A DNA stretch of 55,777 bases from Desulfobacteraceae bacterium (GCA_016744295.1 JADGEQ010000044.1:1-55777), one strand, 5' to 3'; positions 17,729-26,249 are shown, counted from the first letter of the stretch. Program-made: numbers and translations. The notes: generated from the sequence alone by a model not told the origin.

Positions 17729-18700
17729 ATGAACACTAAAAACATAACAATTATTTTAGCCCCCCTCCAGGGATTTACCGACCTCACCTTCAGAAATGTC
17801 TGGGCCAGGCACTTTTCCGGCATTGACGAGGCCATCGCCCCATTTATTTCGACCATGGGTCAGGAGCGGCTCAAACCGATCCGCATAAAAGATGTGGTCC
17901 CGGCTGACAACCAGCAGTTGTTTGTGATTCCCCAGATTCTCGGCAATGTGTCAAAGGACTTTATTTTCCTTGCCGGGCATCTCTATGAAATGGGTCACAA
18001 ACGGATCAACTGGAACCTGGGCTGTCCCCATTCCAAGATAGCGAAAAAACACAGGGGGTCTGGACTCCTGCCCTATCCTGAAAAAATTGATGACCTCCTT
18101 GGCCAGATCATCCCCAACATATCCGCCTCCCTTTCCGTCAAAATCCGTTTGGGCAGAAGGTCAAAAGACGAAATTTTCAACCTGGTAGCCATGTTTGACC
18201 GTCATCCCTTAGAAGAGATCATCCTCCACCCCAGAACCGGCATCCAGATGTACGAAGGCACCTCGGACCACGATGCCTTTGAAAAGGCCATGCAAAACAG
18301 CCGGCATGTGTTTACCTATAATGGAGATATTGTTGATATTGCCTCCTTTGAGCGAGTCCGCAACCGATTTCCCACTATCAGCAGGTTTATGATCGGCCGG
18401 GGAATCCTGGCCAATCCCTTTCTGGCAGAACAGATAAAAGGAGAGCCAAAGAATGGCGAGCCAAAACTTGACCGGTTAAGAGAGTTCCATGATCAACTGT
18501 TTGTGGAATATGATAAAATATTTTCAGGTCCCGCCCATTTAACCGGCCGGATGAAGGGGTTTTGGACTTACCTTGGTCCCTCCTTCAAGGGTCATAAAAA
18601 ACCCTTGAAACAAATTTTAAAATCAACCTCCATCCCGGCCTATACAGACCGGGTGGCGGCTTTTTTTGATCTTAACCTCGAGTTCTCCCCGGGGTCCTGA
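17729..18700 (+). CDS. tRNA-dihydrouridine synthase family protein
   Basis: Dus enzymes are FMN-dependent and reduce uridine to dihydrouridine in tRNA. This 323-residue protein begins with the FMN-site strand IILAPLQGFTDLTFRNVW, has the catalytic cysteine C99 in WNLGCPHSKIAKK, and carries the conserved HPRTGIQMYEG and IGRGILANPFL. It is closer in style to DusC-like proteins than to the DusB at 31325. It stands alone, converging with the flavoprotein gene at 18722. Confidence 0.85.
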   Translation: MNTKNITIILAPLQGFTDLTFRNVWARHFSGIDEAIAPFISTMGQERLKPIRIKDVVPADNQQLFVIPQILGNVSKDFIFLAGHLYEMGHKRINWNLGCPHSKIAKKHRGSGLLPYPEKIDDLLGQIIPNISASLSVKIRLGRRSKDEIFNLVAMFDRHPLEEIILHPRTGIQMYEGTSDHDAFEKAMQNSRHVFTYNGDIVDIASFERVRNRFPTISRFMIGRGILANPFLAEQIKGEPKNGEPKLDRLREFHDQLFVEYDKIFSGPAHLTGRMKGFWTYLGPSFKGHKKPLKQILKSTSIPAYTDRVAAFFDLNLEFSPGS

Positions 18701-18721
18701 AAATAAATTTAAAAAGGTACC

Positions 18722-20788
18722 CTAAATATCCCTGGCAGCCTGATACCCCCCATGAACCGCATCAAAGGCCGTGGCCACCTTATTTGCATCCCCGATCACC
18801 CGGAATCCCACACCCATTTGTTCGACAACCTCTTCAAGTGGGTTGTGGGATTTAGATCCTGCCGCCACCACCACGGTATCAACCGCAATCGTTTTTATGG
18901 TCTCTCCAGGGATTTCATTAGACGGGGTCTCATTACCGGGGGTTTCATTGCCAGGAGTTTCACTGGACAGGGTCCCAGCATATTCAATCCCTGTTTCAGT
19001 GATTTTTGTCACCCTCCCCGAGGTGATGGTTTGAACCCCAAAGCGACCAAGATCCTGCATCATTCCCCATTTGGTTGATTTGCCGATATCCTTTCCCACC
19101 CTGTCCATCATTTCGATCAGGGTTATCTTTTTACTGCCCTTTGTGGCCATTTCAAAAAGGGTTTCAGGTGTCTCGGCCCTGTTCACAAAAAGAAATTTCA
19201 GGGCGTCGGCATCCAGGGTACCTTTTTCCGCTAAAAACAAAGCGGTCTCAACCCCCACGGCCCCACCACCGATGATGACCACCCGGGCACCGGTTTCAAC
19301 CTTGTTTTCCAAAACATCCCAGGCATCTGCCACAATGGGCAGTTCCATCCCCGGAATCGGCGGCACCAAGGGCTTGGCCCCGGTGGCAAGGAGGACAACA
19401 TCGGGTTTCGCTCGTTCAATCAAATTTTTGTCAACCAGGGTATTCAGGACCACCGGAATCTTCAGGGCTGTTATCTGAGCCTCAAGGTCCCGGGCAAACT
19501 GGGCAAACTCTTCTCGTCCCGGAGGGGCCGCCGCCAGGTGCAACTGACCTCCCAAACGGTGGCTGCTTTCATAAAGTGTGACCGAATACCCCCGTCTGAA
19601 TGCGGTCAAGGCCGCCGTCATACCGGCCGGTCCTGCCCCTACCACCATCACTCGTTTGGCAGAAGAGGCCGTCAATTGTTCTTCATGCTGTTCATACCCC
19701 GCCAAAGGATTGCACAAACATTCCACAGGTTTAAGCTTAAACAGGTTATCAAAACAGCCCTGGGCACAGGCTATACAATGAACAATCTGATTTTCCTTGC
19801 CCTGTTTTGCCTTTTGGGGCAGCATGGGATCTGCAATGAGACTGCGGCCCATGGCCACCATATCACAATATCCTTCGCTGATAACCTGCCGGGCTGTTTG
19901 GGGATCATTGATCCTGTGGCTGGCAATCACCGGAACATTTACCACCTCTTTTATGCCCCGGGCAAGATAGGCAAATGCTCCCCTTGGCACCTGGGCCACA
20001 ATCTGGGGTACCCTTGCCTCATGCCATCCCACATTGATGCACAGGGCATCCACCGGGCCCTGTGCCAGTGCTTTGGCATAGGCAATCAATTCTTCCCGGG
20101 GATTCCCACCGGGCATGAAATCATTGCCGTTCATACGAACAATCAGGGGATAATCCGCTCCCAAAGCGTTTCGGATGGCCGCCACTATTTCAAGGCCAAA
20201 GCGCATCCTGTTTTCCAGGCTGCCGCCGTATTCGTCGGTTCTCTGGTTGGTCAGGGGAGATAAGAATTCACTGATCAGATAGCCTGTGCCGCTCAATACT
20301 TCCACAGCATCAAACCCCGCCTTTTTCACCCGGACTGCGGCGGCCGCAAAAGAAGCCACCGTCTCTTTAATCTCATCAATGGTCATGGCCCTGGGAGTTT
20401 CTTTTGTCATGCGGGACGCCACGGCAGAAGGGGCCACAGGCTGTTTACCATTGAGAAAAAATGAAAAATTATACCGGCCGGCATGGTTGATCTGAACCGC
20501 AGCAAGGGATCCGTTTTCCTTAATAGCCGATGCCAGGCGCGTCAATCCCGGAATAAACCTGTCATCATGGGCACCTATATTCTGGGTATTGCCGGACAGT
20601 TCATCAACAGTGGCATACCCCACACAGATCATTCCGGGGCCCCCCTTTGCCCGCTGGGCATAAAAATCAACAATCTGGTCGGTCACTTCAAATTCCTGGG
20701 CCATGCCAAGGTGCATGGCCGGCAGATAGATTCTGTTGGAAAGTTGGGTGGTATTGATGGTAATGGGGGTAAAAAGGGGATCTGTCAT
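18722..20788 (-). CDS. Old-yellow-enzyme/2,4-dienoyl-CoA reductase-like flavoprotein
   Basis: This 688-residue enzyme has an N-terminal FMN TIM barrel (TDPLFTPITINTTQLSNRI, HAGRY, YGGSLENRMRF). A 4Fe-4S site follows (HCIACAQGCF, then ECLCNP), then FAD and NAD(P) Rossmann domains (VMVVGAGPAGMTAALTA; VVIIGGGAVGVETALFL). This is the FadH/trimethylamine-dehydrogenase layout; such proteins reduce enoyl or similar double bonds. A run of ETPGN-like pentapeptides interrupts the second nucleotide-binding domain (coded at 18905-18964). The ATG follows GGAGGCAGT. It lies 12 bp downstream of a MerR-family regulator gene, which probably controls it. Confidence 0.88.
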   Translation of the reverse strand: MTDPLFTPITINTTQLSNRIYLPAMHLGMAQEFEVTDQIVDFYAQRAKGGPGMICVGYATVDELSGNTQNIGAHDDRFIPGLTRLASAIKENGSLAAVQINHAGRYNFSFFLNGKQPVAPSAVASRMTKETPRAMTIDEIKETVASFAAAAVRVKKAGFDAVEVLSGTGYLISEFLSPLTNQRTDEYGGSLENRMRFGLEIVAAIRNALGADYPLIVRMNGNDFMPGGNPREELIAYAKALAQGPVDALCINVGWHEARVPQIVAQVPRGAFAYLARGIKEVVNVPVIASHRINDPQTARQVISEGYCDMVAMGRSLIADPMLPQKAKQGKENQIVHCIACAQGCFDNLFKLKPVECLCNPLAGYEQHEEQLTASSAKRVMVVGAGPAGMTAALTAFRRGYSVTLYESSHRLGGQLHLAAAPPGREEFAQFARDLEAQITALKIPVVLNTLVDKNLIERAKPDVVLLATGAKPLVPPIPGMELPIVADAWDVLENKVETGARVVIIGGGAVGVETALFLAEKGTLDADALKFLFVNRAETPETLFEMATKGSKKITLIEMMDRVGKDIGKSTKWGMMQDLGRFGVQTITSGRVTKITETGIEYAGTLSSETPGNETPGNETPSNEIPGETIKTIAVDTVVVAAGSKSHNPLEEVVEQMGVGFRVIGDANKVATAFDAVHGGYQAARDI
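18905..18964 (-). repeat. Four tandem 15-bp units coding ETPGN-like pentapeptides
   Basis: Four 15-bp units at 18905-18919, 18920-18934, 18935-18949 and 18950-18964 encode NEIPG, NETPS, NETPG and SETPG on the minus strand. They form a short repetitive insertion in the flavoprotein, probably a surface loop. The unit length is a multiple of three, so copy-number change would keep the frame. Confidence 0.85.
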
Positions 20789-20800
20789 ACTGCCTCCAAA

Positions 20801-21505
20801 TTAAGTTTTATTTAATCCTTTGAATTCCAATAGGTTCTTTGTCAGGGTCCGGTCTATAATATAGGGACGAAGCCCCCTGGCAAGCCGGGTCAATTCCAGG
20901 GTGAGCCCTGCATTTTCCCGAAAGCCTAAATTTTTTGTATATTTTTCCCGCAGCTGTATTTCGCTGTCCACAATCTGCCTGGCAAAGACGGGATAAAAGG
21001 CCAGATCAACGGGCGCCACCCCCAGGTCCATGCATTCCTTGAGACGCTTTGCCACGGCAAGATCCTGATCGTCAAATTTATTTTTTTCAAGGGGAGACAA
21101 CAGCTCCAGCCTGCACAATGTTGCCACCTGGGAGTTGCTGAGCCCTGCGGCCCTGGAAAAATGCTCCTTGTCCATTTTTTCACCGGCAGCACCAAAGAGC
21201 ATGGATTGAAGCTCCAGCAAGGGGGCAATATCCCGGCCCTGGTCCATTTCCCGGATCAGCCCCTTAATTGCAGCAAGGGGAAGCCTGTGACTGGACTGCA
21301 CTTTTTTAATAAATGCGATTTTTTCAATACAGACAGGATCATAGTAGGCCATATTGGGGCTTGTTTTTACAGGCGCCGGCAGCAGCCCTTTTTTAACGTA
21401 CAGAAGAATGGTGGATTTGGCCACACCCGTGGCATCTGCCAATTGTTTCATTTTCAGCAGTGGGGAATTGTTTTTTGTCACCGGCTTCGAAGTTGAATTT
21501 GACAT
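20801..21505 (-). CDS. MerR-family transcriptional regulator
   Basis: The protein (234 residues from this start) has an N-terminal MerR winged helix (LLKMKQLADATGVAKSTILLYVKKGLLPAPVK, then AYYDPVCIEKIAFIKKVQ). A long, otherwise unrecognised helical effector domain follows. No cysteine metal-site pattern is apparent, so an organic ligand is more likely. The frame runs to an ATG at 21529, but 21505 is preceded by CAGGAAATCC and is preferred. It is 12 bp upstream of the flavoprotein gene and has a strong promoter at 21559-21588. Confidence 0.85.
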   Translation of the reverse strand: MSNSTSKPVTKNNSPLLKMKQLADATGVAKSTILLYVKKGLLPAPVKTSPNMAYYDPVCIEKIAFIKKVQSSHRLPLAAIKGLIREMDQGRDIAPLLELQSMLFGAAGEKMDKEHFSRAAGLSNSQVATLCRLELLSPLEKNKFDDQDLAVAKRLKECMDLGVAPVDLAFYPVFARQIVDSEIQLREKYTKNLGFRENAGLTLELTRLARGLRPYIIDRTLTKNLLEFKGLNKT

Positions 21506-21533
21506 GGATTTCCTGTTTACAAAGGTCATATCT

Positions 21534-21588
21534 CAAAGTACAAACCAATACTTTGCACTTTATAGAACAAACAAATTCCGCCTGTCAA
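21534..21588 (-). promoter_or_regulatory. Sigma-70 promoter and dyad upstream of merR-type gene
   Basis: On the minus strand a perfect TTGACA (21583-21588) is followed after 18 bp by TATAAA (21559-21564). Just downstream lies an inverted repeat, CAAAGTA/TACTTTG (21534-21540 and 21549-21555, 8-bp spacer), close to the expected transcription start. The dyad is a plausible operator for autoregulation by the MerR-type protein. Confidence 0.7.
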
Positions 21589-21727
21589 GCTGCTATAAAT
21601 TAAAATGAAATATTTTTAAGGGGGGGGGCGATTTTCTGTCCGAATTGTTTTTTTTTACCATGAAGCCCATGAAGAAAGGAGAATGAATCACCTTCATTCA
21701 ATCTCCATGGATTTCACGGCTTTAGAT

Positions 21728-21886
21728 TCAGTCCTTGTTTCCACCCATTAGGTCTGATTTTTTTTTGTTGTCTGTCACCTGACAGGAATTTCGCATTCAC
21801 GTGGACACGCCCATTTTGGGCAGCAGATACATCTGCAAAAACAGATATACGCATACAAATCCGCCAAGATATAATAATGTTTCCAT
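21728..21886 (-). CDS. Candidate 52-residue membrane selenoprotein (UGA read as Sec)
   Basis: An ATG at 21886 follows GAGAGGTGATCC, a strong ribosome-binding site. The first 29 codons encode one hydrophobic helix (LLYLGGFVCVYLFLQMYLL) and the sequence PKMGVST. A TGA at 21797-21799 follows, and the frame then continues for 22 polar, lysine-rich codons to a TGA at 21728. Downstream of the internal TGA the mRNA can form CUGUC-AGGU-GACAG (21772-21785), a 5-bp stem whose AGGU loop lies 16 nt after the TGA, fitting the bacterial SECIS pattern. Read this way the protein has Sec30 and a U-x4-C motif (U-MRNS-C). The alternative is a 29-residue membrane peptide with a chance hairpin. It is not a family I can name. 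Confidence 0.6.
21772..21785 (-). promoter_or_regulatory. Candidate bacterial SECIS hairpin
   Basis: Five base pairs (CUGUC/GACAG) close an AGGU loop beginning 11 nt after the UGA at 21797-21799. A G in the first two loop positions, a loop within 16-37 nt of the UGA and a short upper stem all match the published consensus for bacterial SECIS elements. Confidence 0.55.
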
Positions 21887-22081
21887 GGATCACCTCTCAT
21901 TAAAATTTTTCGCCGCCGGCCATAGACCGCCCTGCAAATTAACCGTCTTGCAAATTGATCAGGCAAGCAGAATATCATTTACCGGGGCAACTTTTCAGAT
22001 TCTACCAAACAATGACAATGATTTCAATCATATGAATTTAAAAGCTTCCGGAATAGATGTTACCAACATCGGTCAGGCCAT

Positions 22082-22130
22082 GGTCCTATAAACTGCCTGG
22101 TCATAGAACTGCCCGGTCCTAAAAATGGAT
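22082..22130. repeat. Three imperfect 16-17-bp tandem repeats
   Basis: GGTCCTATAAACTGCCT, GGTCATAGAACTGCCC and GGTCCTAAAAATGGAT follow each other at 22082-22130, just after the end of the gene at 22139 (minus strand). Function is unknown. Confidence 0.5.
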
Positions 22131-22138
22131 CGCCCCCA

Positions 22139-22483
22139 TTATAAAGAGGTGTAAACCAAAGAATCTGAAATTTCCTCGCCTCTTTGCCCGGCTATTTTTA
22201 AGGCAGCCGTAATGGCGTATAGACCCTTTTCATCAACGCCAACCGCCACCTGTCTTTTATCTTTAAACATCATTAACAGATACACCATGGGAAGAGCCGA
22301 AGAAACTTTTTCGGCAATAGCCGGCATTTCTTTTATCGACTCAAGCTGATCTAGATTAAACCCAATCATTCTTTTCTCAATGAGTCGTTCTCTTAAGTTT
22401 GGCTTTACCCAGAACCGATTTTCACCTTCATCAAGCGTTACCATTCGACACTGATGTTGTTTATTGACATAAACTATCTTCAT
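22139..22483 (-). CDS. Hypothetical protein
   Basis: I do not recognise this 114-residue protein. It has no signal peptide; its first strand (MKIVYVNKQ) and amphipathic helices suggest a small soluble domain. The ATG is preceded by CAGGAGATTTAAA, so translation is likely. It lies 43 bp downstream of the nuclease-fold gene at 22527 on the same strand, probably in one transcript. Confidence 0.7.
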   Translation of the reverse strand: MKIVYVNKQHQCRMVTLDEGENRFWVKPNLRERLIEKRMIGFNLDQLESIKEMPAIAEKVSSALPMVYLLMMFKDKRQVAVGVDEKGLYAITAALKIAGQRGEEISDSLVYTSL

Positions 22484-22526
22484 TTTAAATCTCCTGTTTA
22501 TTCGATGACTTAAGTCTTGAAATATT

Positions 22527-23006
22527 TCAGGTAACTCTGTCTTTCAGTTTTTGTTTAAGGTTCCAGATCCTCATAGCCCCAAGCCTGGCCATCTTTAACA
22601 CCTCTTTATCGGTGAGCTGGTAGCCTTTTTCGTTCTTTGGTGGCCGAACAATTTTACAAGACAGCCGGGTTCTGGGTTTATTCACCAGGATAACACCCGC
22701 CCGATCCGGTATATGTTCGATATAATCCTCAAGATAGTGAGGCAGAGCAAAGTACAGGCGCTTTACATTGCTGTTGATATGACCATGGGCCTTTTTTTTA
22801 TCCGCAATGAGATCCGCCTTACTCACTTTAATTTCAACCTCCCAAAGATATCGGCTTTTGGTTAAAATCAAAAGATCGCACTCATGCATCGGCTTACCGT
22901 TTAACTGCAGACCCCATTTAACATTGGGAACAATTAGATTTTCCCGGAAGCCAAAGTGTTTAGCGATGGCAATTTCCATTTCAGGAGTGGTAATTTTGGG
23001 AGGCAT
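22527..23006 (-). CDS. Hypothetical protein with PD-(D/E)XK-like nuclease signature
   Basis: This 159-residue protein has a conserved-looking core, HECDLLILTKSRYLWEVEIK, where D and the E-x-K triad match the arrangement of restriction-endonuclease-like folds. KADLIADKKKAHGH follows. Similar proteins are found in phages and near repair genes. There is no membrane segment. Whether it cuts DNA is inference; the motif alone is not proof. Confidence 0.6.
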   Translation of the reverse strand: MPPKITTPEMEIAIAKHFGFRENLIVPNVKWGLQLNGKPMHECDLLILTKSRYLWEVEIKVSKADLIADKKKAHGHINSNVKRLYFALPHYLEDYIEHIPDRAGVILVNKPRTRLSCKIVRPPKNEKGYQLTDKEVLKMARLGAMRIWNLKQKLKDRVT

Positions 23007-23052
23007 TTATCCTAGCTTGCAATCACAGGCTAAAAAATATATCGGTGGCAGA

Positions 23053-23520
23053 CTAATCATATTTGCAAACGTCCACCCATTCTGTACAATTTGAATATTT
23101 TTCAAGTTCTTCTAGGGTCAAGCGTATGGAAGAATACCGATCTCCGGCAGCTGGAATAACGTCCAAGTGTTTTTTGAGTGATACATCCAGGTAAACCTTA
23201 ATTGTTTTCTTTAACCCGAAGGGACAAACGCCACCTATGGCATGTCCAGTATGCTCCAGGGCCTCATCTTTATTGAGCATCTTGGCTTTTTTGGAAAAAT
23301 ACCCTTTATACTTTTTATTATCAATCTTCGCTTTGCCGGCAACAACAATTAAGATCGGGTCCTCGTTTAATTTAAAGGATAATGTCTTTCCTATCTGATC
23401 AGGATCTACCCCATGGGCCTGGGCAGCTTCTTCTACGGTCGCCGTGGAATTTTCTAAAACCATAACACGGTGCCCCATATTGTATTCTGAAAAATATTCA
23501 ATAACAGCTTCCAATGACAT
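23053..23520 (-). CDS. YbaK/EbsC-type aminoacyl-tRNA deacylase
   Basis: This 155-residue single-domain protein matches the YbaK/ProX-like editing fold: STATVEEAAQAHGVDPDQIGKTLSFK near the N-terminus, a catalytic-type lysine in KAKIDNKK, and the substrate loop HAIGGVCPFGLKK. Such proteins hydrolyse mischarged tRNA, typically Cys-tRNA(Pro) or Ala-tRNA(Pro). Which one applies is not clear. It is followed by a 47-bp gap and a hypothetical gene on the same strand. Confidence 0.85.
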   Translation of the reverse strand: MSLEAVIEYFSEYNMGHRVMVLENSTATVEEAAQAHGVDPDQIGKTLSFKLNEDPILIVVAGKAKIDNKKYKGYFSKKAKMLNKDEALEHTGHAIGGVCPFGLKKTIKVYLDVSLKKHLDVIPAAGDRYSSIRLTLEELEKYSNCTEWVDVCKYD

Positions 23521-24210
23521 TTTGTAACCTCTATTCTTAAATTTAATCTCGCAAAGATATAGTGAATATGAAATCCGTATACAAGGATAAAGTGATCCTC
23601 TCCCGGAAAATCAAACAAAAGGGATAACTAATTTTGCATAAGTTTTTGAAAATCTAAAGAAGATATCCGCATGATATACGGTTAGCGATCAACTGATGAA
23701 AGATATCCGGAATGCGTCGATTACTTGTTAGAAAACTTAATTGGAAGAGGGATATTTATGGTTACATGTTTTTTAACCAAACCAAGATCAAAAGAATATT
23801 TATTCGGTAAAGCAACAATCACCCATTTAACCCTGCTTAGACCCCAAGTGCTTCTTGCGGGCGCACCCACATAACTCAGCATGTCTATGAGATATCCCAC
23901 ATTCGAGCAGGTTACGAATAATGCTGGTGGCAATGGTGACACGATGGGGCAGACGGGGTTGGGGGGGAAAAGACCATGAAAAAAAAGAAAACAAAAAATC
24001 ATCAGGCAAAAACCATATTGTTGAATGGGGAGCTTCTGTTGCTTACGCACTGGCATATTTGGTTTTTGCCTGCCGTCCCTCTCTTTAAATCAGGAAGGGA
24101 AACCTTATTTTTACAAATGTTAAAAAAACATATGGAAGCATTCTACCAGGATGCACAGGTAGCGTCAAACCCGCCATGGCTCACTTTCAGGCACCCATTG
24201 CAAAGGTGTG
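23521..24210. other. Gene-poor spacer
   Basis: No convincing gene is seen. A minus-strand frame at 23827-24009 ends in a stretch that could be the tail of a decayed protein (ATSIIRNLLECGISHRHAEL). It lacks a ribosome-binding site and overlaps other frames, and I could not name it. No tRNA or terminator was recognised. Confidence 0.4.
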
Positions 24211-25209
24211 CTATTTGGCAGATTTCATATAATTCTCTGATCGCAGCTTTATGTTTTTTTTCAGATTATTAAACCAGAGTGAATAATCATAAATATGATA
24301 GACACCTTTTGGGAACCCCCCTGTGTCCAATTTTTCGGGAAGGACTGTCGTCAATGCGCCCGTGCCGATATCAATCCTTGCACCTGAGTAATGCGGAACA
24401 ACCTTATCAACACTGCCATCTGCCTTAAAAAAAACAGCGCCAAGATTTGACGAGGCGGCTGCCGGGGTACCATCTGTTTTCCAGTTAAGGGGGTTGATGC
24501 AAAAAGCGCCTGGTAGAATGACCGGAGACCCCTTTGCCCCTGGTTCCTGGCTGTTATAAGAAATTATAACCCCAGTGTCTGATTCACCTGTGGCAGGTTT
24601 CATCCAGGGGTATTGCTTGAAATCTTCTTTTGTGACAGAGTAGCCAATGAGATAAGCTGCAATCAGCTGTTTTTGCAGTTTTTCACTCTCAAAATATTCC
24701 CGCATCAGTGTGATCAGATCCATCGAGCCCTGACTGTGTCCGGCAAGAATAAAAGGGCGGCCATTATTCAGGTGCTTGAGATAGTATTCAAATGCCCGAG
24801 ATACATCTTTGTAACCCAAGAGAAAATTTTTATTTTTATAAGTATCTTCACTTGGATCCAGAACAGCCATGGAAACCTGGCGATAAAAAGGGGCGAAAAT
24901 GTTGCCGACCCCAGTATAAACGCCGGTCTGTTTTTTAAAACTCCGCGTGGCTTTGTCCCGTAACTCCTCATTGTAGATATCCATATTGGTGGGATTCTCG
25001 TTCCCATAAATGGTTGGATACACATAAAATACATCTAATTTTTTCTGTGGAGATAGTTCCTGAAATAGCCAGGAAGAGAATTCGTCATACCGGGGGGCTT
25101 CAAGGCCGTCTTGCAGTTTCACAGAGCGGAAATTGGTGCAACTTGATAAAAAATATGCAAAAAGCAGTACCAGTAAGAAAAGAATATATTTATGTTGTAT
25201 TTTTTTCAT
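24211..25209 (-). CDS. DUF3089-type alpha/beta-hydrolase lipoprotein
   Basis: The N-terminus is a lipoprotein signal (MKKIQHKYILFLLVLLFAYF, then LSSC), so the mature protein is probably membrane-anchored. The body matches DUF3089 proteins (LDVFYVYPTIYG; FAPFYRQVS) with a serine-hydrolase elbow in ILAGHSQGSMDLI. The substrate is unknown. The frame extends to 25233, but the ATG at 25209 has AAGGAAAATTC ahead of it and gives a proper signal peptide. It stands alone. Confidence 0.82.
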   Translation of the reverse strand: MKKIQHKYILFLLVLLFAYFLSSCTNFRSVKLQDGLEAPRYDEFSSWLFQELSPQKKLDVFYVYPTIYGNENPTNMDIYNEELRDKATRSFKKQTGVYTGVGNIFAPFYRQVSMAVLDPSEDTYKNKNFLLGYKDVSRAFEYYLKHLNNGRPFILAGHSQGSMDLITLMREYFESEKLQKQLIAAYLIGYSVTKEDFKQYPWMKPATGESDTGVIISYNSQEPGAKGSPVILPGAFCINPLNWKTDGTPAAASSNLGAVFFKADGSVDKVVPHYSGARIDIGTGALTTVLPEKLDTGGFPKGVYHIYDYSLWFNNLKKNIKLRSENYMKSAK

Positions 25210-25947
25210 GAATTTTCCTTCAGTCCAGATCATTTATTTGTATTTATCAGTGTCTTTTCTGTTGACTCTTTTTTAATGCGTGCTGAATCAAACATTCGCA
25301 AGACCATTTTAAGCGTATCAATTTGCCAAGCAGCTTTTTTCAATAGAGAGTACCTTCCTTTTTGTCAAGAAAAATATTCCAAGGCCTCCATTTATATGAA
25401 CCTGATGTGGACAAATTAACTTGCCCAAAAAACACAGAACTTATTTTTAAAGCACCCAAAATCACGCATAGTTACAGCCATAGCGTATGTCCACCAGAAG
25501 CCCGGGCGGATTTCGTACAGATAAACCGACGGTCATAAAGCCATTGAGCGCTGGGGGTTTGACACCTGATTCTTTGTTGTTTTGTTCCGACAGGCCGGGA
25601 AGGCTTTACCGGACTGTGAAAAGGCTAATATTTAAAATGATCTTTTTTTCAATAGTCATAGGCTGGAATCCTCAGTGACCATGCGCAAGATTCGTGCTAA
25701 ATCAGTACTATTTCAATAGTTTCAAATAATAAACTTCTTTGGTTCGTCAGTCATAGAAACTCCTGGTGCAATGTCAATTTTACCAACTTCAAGGTAATAC
25801 ATTAATCTTGAAAATGGTAATAAATATTCATGCCCGCAATCATCCCCTTTTATACAATCATCTCCCAAAGAATTTATAGGTCTCTTGTGCAGACCACTCA
25901 AACTTGATATAAAAACCACCACAAATCAATAAATTTAAGGAATCCAT
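25210..25947. other. Long spacer with a gene remnant
   Basis: Apart from the binding-protein remnant at 25722-25922, nothing in these 738 bases can be supported as a gene. Several short frames exist, but none has a ribosome-binding site or recognisable motif. Base composition is uneven, which is common in decayed DNA. Confidence 0.4.
25722..25922 (-). pseudogene. Fragment of a family 3 solute-binding protein
   Basis: The short frame contains YLLPFSRLMYYLEVGKIDIA followed by PGVSMTDEP, matching the middle of extracellular solute-binding proteins of family 3 (the usual pattern is PFxRxLxxLExGKIDxxxGVxxTxER). No signal peptide or C-terminal lobe is present. It is probably a relic. Confidence 0.4.
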
Positions 25948-26139
25948 ATGCCGATTTTTGAATATCAATGTGACCATTGCAAAAAAGAATTTGAAAGACT
26001 GGTCTTTGCCGGAGAAGAGTGCGACATCCAATGTCCGGGATGTAAAAGTTCCGAGGTGACCAAAAAAATGAGTGCCACAAGTTTCATGGGCACAAGTATC
26101 GGCACCTGTGCGGCAGATGCACCCAAACAATTTTCCTGA
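25948..26139 (+). CDS. FmdB-family zinc-ribbon protein
   Basis: This 63-residue protein has two knuckles, CDHC and CPGC, within the typical FmdB start MPIFEYQCDHCKKEFERLVF. The tail is rich in Ser, Gly and Ala. Family members are small zinc-ribbon proteins of unclear, possibly regulatory, function. The ATG follows TTAAGGAATCCAT. The stop is a TGA two codons before a second TGA, followed by a strong hairpin (26154-26171). Confidence 0.85.
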   Translation: MPIFEYQCDHCKKEFERLVFAGEECDIQCPGCKSSEVTKKMSATSFMGTSIGTCAADAPKQFS

Positions 26140-26153
26140 GCCGGCTGAAACAA

Positions 26154-26171
26154 TCAGGCCGGTCGGCCTGA
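26154..26171 (+). other. Strong GC-rich hairpin after the FmdB gene
   Basis: TCAGGCC and GGCCTGA pair perfectly around a GGTC loop starting 14 nt after the FmdB stop. No T run follows, so it is not a classical terminator. Its position and GGUC loop resemble a SECIS, discussed under findings. A transcript-stabilising stem is also possible. Confidence 0.6.
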
Positions 26172-26249
26172 AAACTCACCATAACCTGTTCAATTGTGTT
26201 ATGATTGGGCACAATATGGCTTTTATCACAGATTATAAAGGAATCGCCC

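Noticed and set aside
23721..24056. 111-codon minus-strand frame in a spacer
   Set aside because: It has no recognisable domain or ribosome-binding site, and a competing frame overlaps it; at most a decayed gene.
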